The notes: generated from the letters alone by a model not told the origin. A stretch of 6,147 bases of DNA from an uncultured Porphyromonadaceae bacterium (GCA_947175455.1 CAMWMW010000121.1:1-6147); one strand, 5' to 3'. Shown: positions 1 to 6,102, counted from the stretch's first letter. Numbers and translations: made by a program.

Positions 1-858
1 ATATGCGAGGGTCTTTGTAGTGCCGCTCTCCTGATCAATTCCGACAACGATACCTCCGCTGCTACAATTGTCAACTCTACTCCCATTTACTCCCATTCTA
101 AGAACAGATGAAAGAGGTATAAACTTGCCATCATATATCATCGTCATGATTCGGATTGTGTTGATGGACGATGTGTTGAACTTTGCCATTTCCGGATGTT
201 GTTTGACAACTTTCTCAATCACATATTCAGTTCCGTAAGGTTGAGTGTAGAAGTACGGTGGCTTGTTGACATATGCAAGCAATTGCTCAGGATTCTCTTT
301 CTTGGCATCCCAGAACTTAACTGCATGTCCTCCGTAAGAAGAGATAGACGCTTTCACGACAACTTCTCCTTCTTCACGACAAAGTTTGATAAAATCTTCG
401 ACTCCTATCTTGTTAAAATCTGAGTCAAAGAAACAATCTCCTACCTTTCTTGCCACAACTTCTGTGGTTTTGACTCCGGCAAAGAGATATTTGTAAAGTT
501 GCTTATCATCAACCGCAGTGGATCGCTTGGGATGTGTGAGCCATTCATCAATGAAGGCATAGAAGAAGCTGTCCGGGATATAGTATTTCAACTTCGATTT
601 GTCTTGCTCCACTGCATTGTAAATGGAGAAATAATCCATATTGAGCAGATCTGTATGTGAGTTGAGGATTCCTCTCCAAAATCCTACCACATCAGACATG
701 ACTTCAGGAGACACGTCAACAGCATTCCTCATTTTTGCAGGAACCGCTTTATCGTTTACTTCCATACGAGGAAGCATGTATTGAAGGACATAACCTTTGC
801 GTTTATCATAAGCAAGGTCACTTTCAAACTGATTGCGCTTTACTTCTTGATAATTCAT
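1..858 (-). CDS. Sugar-transfer-associated ATP-grasp protein, 3' part cut off by window edge
   Basis: This gene starts at ATG 858-856 and stays open for 286 codons to the left edge, so its C-terminus is missing. The N-terminal ~160 residues are a mixed helical region. An ATP-grasp core follows: a lysine-bearing strand and Gly loop (EVVVKASISSYGGHAV, residues 165-180), then YVIEKVVKQHPEMAKF (212-227), then NTSSINTIRIMTM (228-240), then LRMGVNGSRVDN and GGIVVGID (253-275). The NTSSxNTIRI and RxGxxGSxVDNxxxGG signatures are those I associate with the 'sugar-transfer associated ATP-grasp' (ATPgrasp_ST/TupA-like) family. Such proteins are predicted to ligate carboxylate to amine, often in surface-polymer or sugar-linked clusters. 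Substrates are unknown. The last catalytic acidic and Asn residues would lie beyond the edge. The start codon overlaps the stop of the preceding gene as ATGA, suggesting translational coupling. It is not closely related to the second ATP-grasp protein at 1939-2967. Confidence 0.82.
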   Translation of the reverse strand, partial: MNYQEVKRNQFESDLAYDKRKGYVLQYMLPRMEVNDKAVPAKMRNAVDVSPEVMSDVVGFWRGILNSHTDLLNMDYFSIYNAVEQDKSKLKYYIPDSFFYAFIDEWLTHPKRSTAVDDKQLYKYLFAGVKTTEVVARKVGDCFFDSDFNKIGVEDFIKLCREEGEVVVKASISSYGGHAVKFWDAKKENPEQLLAYVNKPPYFYTQPYGTEYVIEKVVKQHPEMAKFNTSSINTIRIMTMIYDGKFIPLSSVLRMGVNGSRVDNCSSGGIVVGIDQESGTTKTLAY

Positions 859-1865
859 AAATCGAATAATGATGGGGTTTTATTATTTTCTATTTCTTTA
901 ACTCTCGCTTCACTTGGATGAGGAGTATATTCTTCAGTCCAGAATCCATGTTCAGACATGAAGAAAAACCTTTCCCAGGAGGCATCATCGAACAGACCTT
1001 TTTTCAATGGTCTCAAAGCTGATTGTTCTGCCCTGACAAATTCTTTCTTTGTCTTTCCTCTGGCTTTGCCAATATATGTATGGCAGTCGTACACATAATC
1101 GGGCAATCTTTGTCGCTCAACAGGCGCATCGGATAACGAAACATATTCTTCTATCTCTTCATCGGGAATCAAATCCGATAAACTCTTGTCTCTTATGGTC
1201 TTTATCATAAGGACTATAGCCTTAGACCGGAAGAGAAGCGTATTGTCACCGTTTGTTTGCTTGTCGGCATCCTTCAATGCCCTAACCTCTTTTGTCAAGA
1301 GAGGATAGCCAAGCGTTGATGCTTTGTTGACAATCATTTCCCAACAGAATTTGGGATAATATACCCTGATTTCATTAGCGGCATATCCGGCATTGTCATA
1401 ATCAAGAATATCTATAGCCCGGTTAAATACTTCTCGGAGGAAGTAACAGCTATGACCGTTTTTAGTGGCTGATTCAGCATCAAAAATTTCTTTACCATAT
1501 CCTGTATCAAACGTTCTTTTATCTCGCGAATTGAAAAGATTACATGCATAATAATCACCGTCACGATTCTTTCTTGCACCAAGGAGTATAGAGATTGCCT
1601 TTTCAATTGGTTCGTTGCTGTAGCCTGTAGCTGTGCATATGTCTTCGCTATGCAACTTCATAATCTTTTGCGTAACCATATCATGGCAATCCTCGGCAGA
1701 GACAGTGAGAAGACGTTTCCAAAGATAGTTCCGATATTTCGGCAACATCTCGGCGGCTGCATATAGAGCCATCCGCGTGTCAGACCGTCTCAGCGCCTTT
1801 TGGATGAGAGAGGATATTTCAAATATACTGTGTCCATTTCTGGACTTAGCCTGTTCTTTTCCCAT
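855..1865 (-). CDS. RarA/MgsA C-terminal-like helical protein without AAA+ domain
   Basis: This 336-residue, mostly helical, soluble protein resembles the region that follows the AAA+ ATPase in RarA/MgsA/WRNIP1 (replication-fork and recombination factors related to clamp loaders). The match is in residues 19-60: an 'ALRRSDTRMALYAAAEML' helix, then 'WKRLLTVSAED', which parallels RarA's 'SD..AALYWLARML…RRLVI.ASED'. A second helix follows, AISILLGARKNRDG (90-103). No Walker A or B motif is present, so it is not an ATPase by itself. Residues ~140-233 look like a second copy of the same module (YAANEIRVYYPKFCWEM; SKAIVLMIKTIRDKSLSDL). A conserved-looking segment, YDCHTYIGKARGKT (249-262), precedes the C-terminus and recalls the YDxHTxxGxxxG segment I associate with phage-type relatives. 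A role in DNA replication or repair, perhaps as a clamp-loader-like partner, is inferred. It has its own promoter at 1884-1915 and is the first gene of a two-gene unit, with a 4-base ATGA overlap into the ATP-grasp gene. Confidence 0.75.
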   Translation of the reverse strand: MGKEQAKSRNGHSIFEISSLIQKALRRSDTRMALYAAAEMLPKYRNYLWKRLLTVSAEDCHDMVTQKIMKLHSEDICTATGYSNEPIEKAISILLGARKNRDGDYYACNLFNSRDKRTFDTGYGKEIFDAESATKNGHSCYFLREVFNRAIDILDYDNAGYAANEIRVYYPKFCWEMIVNKASTLGYPLLTKEVRALKDADKQTNGDNTLLFRSKAIVLMIKTIRDKSLSDLIPDEEIEEYVSLSDAPVERQRLPDYVYDCHTYIGKARGKTKKEFVRAEQSALRPLKKGLFDDASWERFFFMSEHGFWTEEYTPHPSEARVKEIENNKTPSLFDL

Positions 1866-1883
1866 ATCAATAAATTTAATATG

Positions 1884-1915
1884 TAAAGATAGTGAAATTT
1901 AATGAAATTTGCAAA
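1884..1915 (-). promoter_or_regulatory. Bacteroidota-type promoter for the 1-1865 unit
   Basis: Read on the minus strand, a -33 element TTTG (1915-1912) is followed after exactly 20 bases by TATCTTTA (1891-1884). This fits the Bacteroidota sigma-ABfr consensus TTTG-N19-21-TAnnTTTG, with one mismatch in the last base. Initiation near 1877 would give a leader of only about a dozen bases before the ATG at 1865. An overlapping alternative exists: TACATTTG (1919-1912) is a perfect -7 element, but has no TTTG at the right distance. The A+T-rich 73-base gap between genes is the only sizable one inside the gene block, which supports a separate promoter here. Confidence 0.6.
1893..1910. repeat. Short direct repeat TGAAATTT inside the promoter spacer
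   Basis: Two identical copies of TGAAATTT (1893-1900 and 1903-1910) sit 10 bases apart, one helical turn, entirely between the -33 and -7 elements. Such phasing could be an operator for a repressor binding one face of the helix. The sequence is very A+T-rich, so chance is a serious alternative. Confidence 0.3.
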
Positions 1916-1938
1916 TGTAATTTACTGATAATCAAATA

Positions 1939-2967
1939 TTAATAGAAATATTTAGATTCATGATATTTCTTCATCCTCAACCTTTCTTTGATTGGATATG
2001 AACCATCAATAGAATGTCCGAGAAGTTGTTTGCAGCGAAGATAGAGCATATTGATTCCGGCTTTAGCGACAAAGGGCAAAGAAGCATTTACACGGGGATT
2101 TATTTCAAGCAGATATACTTTACAATCTTTGTCAATCCTGAAATCAAAGCACACATTACCATCGAGTTTAAGGTCTCGGCAAATGTCTCTCACTCTTATT
2201 TCTGCATAATAGTTGTTTTGGATTTCTCCATACTCTATTGCACCGAAGGACATAGTATGCCCAATATATCCAACCATGTGTTTTACTTCACCATTGTCAG
2301 CAAGTGCAGATATGGAATAATCAGTTCCGTCTATGTATTCCTGCACAAGAATGGATTTATCAAGATTTCGCATAACCTCCTCCATTTCATCATAGGACAC
2401 ATAACGATTCTCTCCATACCGGTTGAACATAGTCATGTCTCGCGCTTTTTCATCATCAAGAATGGCAAATCCGTTTCCTCCGCAGTGGTCGGTGAGTTTT
2501 ACGCATAATCTATGGTCGTTGGGGATGGATACATCAAATGATAGAAGATCATGAAAGCTTGTTGTAGCTATTGTAGGCGGCATGAGAGACGAATAGCGTT
2601 CATATAGGTGTAGTTTGTTGTTGGAGATTTTTATTGCCTCAGAAGACGCGATAGAGACTTTTATTCCATGCCTCTCAAAATCCTCCCTATGGTCTGCCAT
2701 GAACTGAAGTTCAAGCGTTACATTCGGAATGATAACATCTATATCATTCTCTTTACAGATTCCTACAATGACATCTATGTAATCAGGATGATGAATTGGA
2801 GGGACAACAAAACATCCTTCAGCGTCAAGTCCATAAGGGAGATTATCAGGATTGGAATTACATGCAAAGACTTTCACATTAACTCCATCTTCGTTATTGC
2901 GAAGATTTTCTATTCTTTCGCTGACATGCATTCCGCAGCATGTGAACAATACATTGAAATCTCTCAT
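1939..2967 (-). CDS. ATP-grasp ligase of the CarB/PylC-like type
   Basis: This is a complete 342-residue ATP-grasp protein. Residues 1-100 form a Rossmann-like preATP-grasp domain (VLFTCCG at 6-12, IDVIIPN at 76-82). The ATP-grasp fold follows: an adenine-site lysine in CVKLTD with the loop GGNG (155-166), ILVQEYIDGTDYSISAL (206-222), then CFDFRID (263-269) and the catalytic strand LLEINPR (276-282), with E278 and N280 as the expected metal ligands and R282 as the phosphate contact. Family members such as CarB halves and PylC use ATP to make an acyl-phosphate and couple it to an amine or thiol. The likely product is an amide or peptide-like bond; the substrate cannot be read from sequence. 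The gene starts 5 bases after the glycosyltransferase stop, so the two are almost certainly co-transcribed. It appears to be the last gene of the unit: the next gene on the left has its own promoter. All core motifs look intact. Confidence 0.88.
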   Translation of the reverse strand: MRDFNVLFTCCGMHVSERIENLRNNEDGVNVKVFACNSNPDNLPYGLDAEGCFVVPPIHHPDYIDVIVGICKENDIDVIIPNVTLELQFMADHREDFERHGIKVSIASSEAIKISNNKLHLYERYSSLMPPTIATTSFHDLLSFDVSIPNDHRLCVKLTDHCGGNGFAILDDEKARDMTMFNRYGENRYVSYDEMEEVMRNLDKSILVQEYIDGTDYSISALADNGEVKHMVGYIGHTMSFGAIEYGEIQNNYYAEIRVRDICRDLKLDGNVCFDFRIDKDCKVYLLEINPRVNASLPFVAKAGINMLYLRCKQLLGHSIDGSYPIKERLRMKKYHESKYFY

Positions 2968-2972
2968 GATGC

Positions 2973-3716
2973 TTATCTTTTAATGTTTATTTTTCCGATG
3001 TTCTTCTTGACATCATACTCATAATAAGGCCACCATTTGTTTTCCATTTCCATGCGCAGATCAACAGTCTGTTGTCTTGTCATGGTGACACCTCCTTTGT
3101 TAGTCTCCATTGATCCGGCATTACTGAGGAAATATTTAGGCTGGATAGTTATCCTGTTCATAAGCAATTCCTGGAATACCATGTCTATATCAGACGATGC
3201 TGCATCTTTATAATCATACTTAGCTTTGAGACCTGCCTTGTTGATCCATCTGCAATGACCGCACATCCCTTTGAACCCAAATTCTTTGTCATAGCAATAC
3301 AATGCTTTTTGTGGTCCATCGTATGCTATTCCAAGATTGAGGTCTGACAACAAACAGCCGATTCTTTCTATCTCTTCAGTTGCAATTGCGACCGGATCTT
3401 GGTAATTGTCATTAGTAATGGGGGTGGATTTATCTGTACGATAGCTAAAATATCTTATATCATCATCTGCAATGAATATGACATCTTCAGGAGTGTTCCA
3501 AATAGTCCACCAAAGCGTATCCATAAAATTCCAACATGGACAATTTTTGGGAATGACAAGCAGATTTCTTACACCATTGGCACGATATTTCTCTGCCTCA
3601 TCTTCACGGACAACATATGTGCAGTACTCAAACAAGTCTTGGGTAATGATTTTGTCCGCGCGTTGGTACGACATAACATATATGCCGAATGTCATGCCAT
3701 TTTCAAGTGTTGTCAT
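2973..3716 (-). CDS. GT-A-type glycosyltransferase resembling TET-associated glycosyltransferases (TAGT)
   Basis: This 247-residue protein has no signal peptide or membrane segment, so it is probably cytoplasmic. Features in order: a first strand and loop, GIYVMSYQRADKI (11-23); EDEAEKYRANGVRNLLVIP (38-56), in which an 'EAEKY' helix leads into a strand; and FIADDDIRYF (81-90), a DxD-type metal and sugar-nucleotide site at D84-D86. Later come SSDIDMVFQELL (174-185), a likely acceptor or catalytic-base region, and NKGG (206-209). The 'SYxRA … EAxxY … IP … DDDI … DID … GG' pattern resembles, from memory, TAGT enzymes of phages, which are predicted to glycosylate hydroxymethylated DNA bases. An ordinary GT2 enzyme acting on glycans is the alternative. 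It overlaps the upstream ParB-fold gene by 14 bases. M1 (3716) or M8 (3695) could be the start; M8 lies right before the first core strand. The nearby glf gene suggests UDP-Galf as donor, which is an inference. Confidence 0.72.
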   Translation of the reverse strand: MTTLENGMTFGIYVMSYQRADKIITQDLFEYCTYVVREDEAEKYRANGVRNLLVIPKNCPCWNFMDTLWWTIWNTPEDVIFIADDDIRYFSYRTDKSTPITNDNYQDPVAIATEEIERIGCLLSDLNLGIAYDGPQKALYCYDKEFGFKGMCGHCRWINKAGLKAKYDYKDAASSDIDMVFQELLMNRITIQPKYFLSNAGSMETNKGGVTMTRQQTVDLRMEMENKWWPYYEYDVKKNIGKINIKR

Positions 3717-4329
3717 TTGCTTCTTCTTTAGAGATTATCTGGGCTTTCATATCATCATACCAAATAGCGCGGCATTTAATCTTCCTGCCCTTTGTCTTAT
3801 CCTCACCTACAGTAACAGTCTTGCCTTCCAATCCAAGGCTTCGGAGAAGATTGAGATAGTCCGGTTCTGATCGACATACAATCATGACATAATCGTGCTT
3901 CTCGAATCTCAGAAGATCCATGCCTTTTATCTTTGGATCCCTGACTTCAGGAGATTTAAGGTCGCTGCTGAGATCTATCCGGAGGTCTGCTGTCCAATCA
4001 GCGAGCATTTTCATATCGAACTCACCGGCATGGGTATTGGCTTTAATATTGACGGCTTTCTTTTCTGACTCAGAGTAGCCAATAAGACGTTTGCATAAAA
4101 CTTTGGTAGTCGGATCAAGTTCCATAAGAACCTTGCATCTCTGATTCCCTGATATGACATCATTGTTTTCGTCTATGACAATTACGCCAAAGTCTCCAAG
4201 CTTTTCAAGAGAATCCTGAAGAGCAGCTCTCTTCTTGGGGGTAGGCTTCTTGCGCGGATTAGGGAAGCCGTGGTTCAACTGTTGAACTTCAAGCTCAATT
4301 ACTTCAATTCGTTTTTCTTGTTTCTCCAT
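3703..4329 (-). CDS. ParB/sulfiredoxin-fold (ParB N-terminal-like) protein with C-terminal phage-type extension
   Basis: This 208-residue protein has a ParB/Srx-fold domain at about residues 8-110. Visible motifs are NPRK (24-27), SLEKLGDFGVIVID (40-53) and ISGNQR (59-64), the last standing where partition ParB proteins have GERR and related nucleotide-binding motifs. NIKANTHAGEFD follows (94-105). Residues 142-198 form a small alpha/beta extension (YVMIVCRSEPDYLNLLRSLG) of a kind I recall from phage-borne ParB-like proteins. There is no KorB/HTH DNA-binding domain and no ParA nearby, so plasmid or chromosome partition is unlikely. ParB-fold proteins of phages are thought to be nucleases, CTP/ATP-using enzymes, or accessory proteins beside DNA-modification genes. 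It starts 31 bases inside the GNAT gene and ends 14 bases inside the glycosyltransferase gene. M1 is the only usable ATG before residue 69, so the start is well fixed. Confidence 0.82.
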   Translation of the reverse strand: MEKQEKRIEVIELEVQQLNHGFPNPRKKPTPKKRAALQDSLEKLGDFGVIVIDENNDVISGNQRCKVLMELDPTTKVLCKRLIGYSESEKKAVNIKANTHAGEFDMKMLADWTADLRIDLSSDLKSPEVRDPKIKGMDLLRFEKHDYVMIVCRSEPDYLNLLRSLGLEGKTVTVGEDKTKGRKIKCRAIWYDDMKAQIISKEEANDNT

Positions 4330-4814
4330 ACAGTTCTCGTCATTTCAAATCTGTGAACATTACTTTTAGTAAATGATAGCCCCACGCTATAGAATCCAAG
4401 TTTCTGAGCCACGCTGAATGATGGGATGTTATCTGAGTTTACCCATATATATAGTAAATCAAGATTAAACTCTTCAAATCCAATTCTCATTAGTTGTCTG
4501 ACTGCCTCAGTACATATCCCTTTTCCGTGCATGGAATCGTCAAGGATGTAATATCCAATGGCAGCAGTTCCATATCCTATCTGTTTCAATGATACAACAC
4601 CAATACACCTTCCATTATATTTCACTGCATATCTGCGGTTGTTTTTCTGTTGAGCATAGAAAAGATATGCCTGTCGCTCAGATTGGAGGGTTGCCGGCAA
4701 CGGCGTGTCACATTCAGTGTATTGCCACAACGCGGGATTGTTTCGTAGTGACCATGTATGCTCGGCATGATATACGTTGAGAGGTTCTATTATGACATCT
4801 GTTCTCTTTCCCAT
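4299..4814 (-). CDS. GNAT-family N-acetyltransferase (RimJ/RimL type)
   Basis: This is a complete 171-residue single-domain GNAT enzyme, the usual length for the RimJ/RimL-like (Acetyltransf_3) group. It opens with IIEPLN (8-13), a typical first strand. The acetyl-CoA site is IGYYILDDSMHGKGICTEAV (86-105), where HGKGI matches the R/QxxGxG/A pyrophosphate loop. Motif B is IWVNSDNIPSFSVAQKLGF (123-141), with the characteristic Asn and 'KLGF'. It transfers an acyl group from acyl-CoA to an amine; the substrate is unknown. Context suggests an amino sugar or an amine introduced by the ATP-grasp ligases, or possibly a modified base, but this is inference. The start lies 25 bases inside the end of glf. 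No other in-frame ATG occurs before residue 95, so the overlap is real. No strong Shine-Dalgarno sequence precedes it, which fits translation coupled to glf. Confidence 0.87.
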   Translation of the reverse strand: MGKRTDVIIEPLNVYHAEHTWSLRNNPALWQYTECDTPLPATLQSERQAYLFYAQQKNNRRYAVKYNGRCIGVVSLKQIGYGTAAIGYYILDDSMHGKGICTEAVRQLMRIGFEEFNLDLLYIWVNSDNIPSFSVAQKLGFYSVGLSFTKSNVHRFEMTRTVWRNKKNELK

Positions 4815-5896
4815 AATTGCATAGCTTTTTCTATAGTGGCATCCATATTGTAGTATCTGTAATCAGCAAGCCTACCACCAAAAATAACATTTAAAACTTT
4901 ACCACGGTACATTTCGTGGAGTTTCAAATTTCTTTCTGTTGGTATAGGATAACATTCAATCGCTCCTGTGTCTGAACCTGAAACCGGTGTCTCATAAGTT
5001 ATGATTGTACAACACTTGCTGTCATGCACGGGATTAAAATGCTTATGCTCAGTAATCCTTGTATATGGAAGACATGAATCAGTGTAATTAATTACCGCAC
5101 ATCCTTGATGATTAAGCACCGGAAGAATCTTATGTTCAAATTTCAGACCACGAAACTCAAGTGTCTTCTCTCCGAACAACTCATCCAACCTCCCTGTATA
5201 AAGTGTTCTATCTGCAATATGGCTGAATAGATCCGGATTGCCAAAATAATCATAGCCTACAGCGACATCACAATCTTTAAGCAATTGATTAAACAGGTGG
5301 TCATATCCATTCTTGGGAACTCCCTGATATTGGTCTGAGAAGTAGGTATTATCATACGTCATTCTCAAAGGCAGTCTCTTAATCAATGAGGCAGGCAGAT
5401 CACTACATTTCTTTCCCCATTGTTTTTCAGTGTAGCCTTTTATCAATTTATCATAGATAGTCTTGCCAACTGTTGCAAGAGCATACTCTTCAAGATTCGT
5501 AGGTTCATCAGTGAGAATCAGGTCTTTTTTAATCAATCTTTCAATATTCTCAGGAAGATACTCACCATAAATCTGTCTGAAAGTATTCATGTTGAAAGGA
5601 AGATTAAAAATCTCTCCCCTGTAAAACGCAAGAGGTTGATTGTAGAATGGTCTCATTGGACTTAGAGAATCTACAAATTCCCACGTTTTCTTGTTGGAGG
5701 TATGGAATATATGTGGTCCATACAAATGAACGTCTATCCCAAATGATCTTCTTGAATAGCAGCATCCACCGACATGATTACGCTTATCTATAACAAGGCA
5801 TTTCTTCCCTGCCTGAGAGGCAAGATATGCGAACGTGGAGCCGAACAATCCGGCTCCAACTATCAAATAATCGTATTTTGTGCGTTTTGAGGACAT
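4790..5896 (-). CDS. glf: UDP-galactopyranose mutase
   Basis: This FAD-dependent enzyme interconverts UDP-galactopyranose and UDP-galactofuranose in the cytoplasm, giving the donor for galactofuranosyl transfer. The 368-residue length equals that of typical bacterial enzymes. An N-terminal Rossmann FAD site is present (YLIVGAGLFGS, 10-20; VIDKRNHVGG, 35-44), as is the family signature GPHIFHTSN (60-68). The substrate region carries GYTEKQWGK (154-162, with W160), IKRLPLR (172-178, with R174) and Y185. C-terminal hallmarks are FRGL (248-251) and FGGRLADYRYYNMD (339-352), with the conserved Arg at 342 and Tyr at 348/349. All positions known to matter in studied bacterial homologues appear intact, so it should be active. 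It heads the overlapping gene block and ends within the GNAT gene. In a phage or mobile element such a gene would supply UDP-Galf to a resident glycosyltransferase; the only one visible here is the TAGT-like gene at 2973-3716. Confidence 0.96.
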   Translation of the reverse strand: MSSKRTKYDYLIVGAGLFGSTFAYLASQAGKKCLVIDKRNHVGGCCYSRRSFGIDVHLYGPHIFHTSNKKTWEFVDSLSPMRPFYNQPLAFYRGEIFNLPFNMNTFRQIYGEYLPENIERLIKKDLILTDEPTNLEEYALATVGKTIYDKLIKGYTEKQWGKKCSDLPASLIKRLPLRMTYDNTYFSDQYQGVPKNGYDHLFNQLLKDCDVAVGYDYFGNPDLFSHIADRTLYTGRLDELFGEKTLEFRGLKFEHKILPVLNHQGCAVINYTDSCLPYTRITEHKHFNPVHDSKCCTIITYETPVSGSDTGAIECYPIPTERNLKLHEMYRGKVLNVIFGGRLADYRYYNMDATIEKAMQLWEREQMS

Positions 5897-5943
5897 TTCT
5901 GTGCGAATTTAATAAAATATATTTGTTTTTCAAATACATTAGG

Positions 5944-6102
5944 TCAAAAATTAAGAGAAAACTCATCTTCGTAGACTAACAATCGTTTACCGGACTCAAT
6001 TATCTCTACTTCCCATTTGTACATCGAAGACCAATATTCAATAAGACGAATCATCGTATATCCTTTATACGGTTCTTTCAATGTGTCAACTCTTCCGTCC
6101 AT
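5944..6102 (-). CDS. Small hypothetical protein (52 aa)
   Basis: This short open frame, beginning MDGRVDTLKEPYKG and ending VYEDEFSLNF, has an in-frame TAA a few codons upstream. No family is recognised. The C-terminal half (WEVEIIESGKRLLVYEDEF) alternates hydrophobic and charged residues as in a two-stranded beta hairpin; no signal peptide or membrane segment is seen. A second possible start is Met17 (6054-6052). It is preceded by AAAGGA (6066-6061) at a 6-base spacing, the best Shine-Dalgarno-like site seen upstream of any start here, and would give a 36-residue protein. The gene ends 47 bases before glf and could be the first gene of that unit. Coding status rests on frame and context only. 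Confidence 0.42.
   Translation of the reverse strand: MDGRVDTLKEPYKGYTMIRLIEYWSSMYKWEVEIIESGKRLLVYEDEFSLNF
6061..6066 (-). promoter_or_regulatory. Shine-Dalgarno-like site favouring the internal Met17 start of the small gene
   Basis: AAAGGA on the minus strand lies 6 bases before the ATG at 6054-6052. It stands out because the other starts in the window have no comparable site, and it argues for a 36-residue product instead of 52. Confidence 0.35.

Noticed and set aside
196..423. A 75-codon plus-strand open frame near the left edge
   Set aside because: It lies antisense to the strongest ATP-grasp signature region of the partial gene at 1-858.
1934..1953. Inverted repeat AAATATT / AATATTT at the end of the ATP-grasp gene as a terminator
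   Set aside because: The stem is seven A-T pairs only and no T run follows it on the minus strand, so it would be too weak for intrinsic termination.
2014..2508. A 164-codon plus-strand open frame
   Set aside because: It is fully antisense to the ATP-grasp gene, whose catalytic motifs are intact; the plus-strand translation has no recognisable domain.
3399..3870. Overlapping plus-strand open frames opposite the glycosyltransferase and ParB genes
   Set aside because: Low-complexity translations with no domain, lying antisense to genes with clear motifs.
3703..4329. A plasmid partition ParB
   Set aside because: There is no ParA gene, no HTH domain and no visible parS-like repeats; the gene is embedded among biosynthetic enzymes.
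5897..5943. A promoter directly in front of glf
   Set aside because: TTTG and TATATTTT elements exist, but at spacings of 9 or 23 bases, outside the 19-21 range of Bacteroidota promoters; nothing else is seen in this gap.
5784..5966. A 60-codon minus-strand frame across the glf start
   Set aside because: It reads through the FAD-binding region of glf in the wrong frame and has no recognisable domain; the 52-codon frame at 5944-6102 fits the gene order better.
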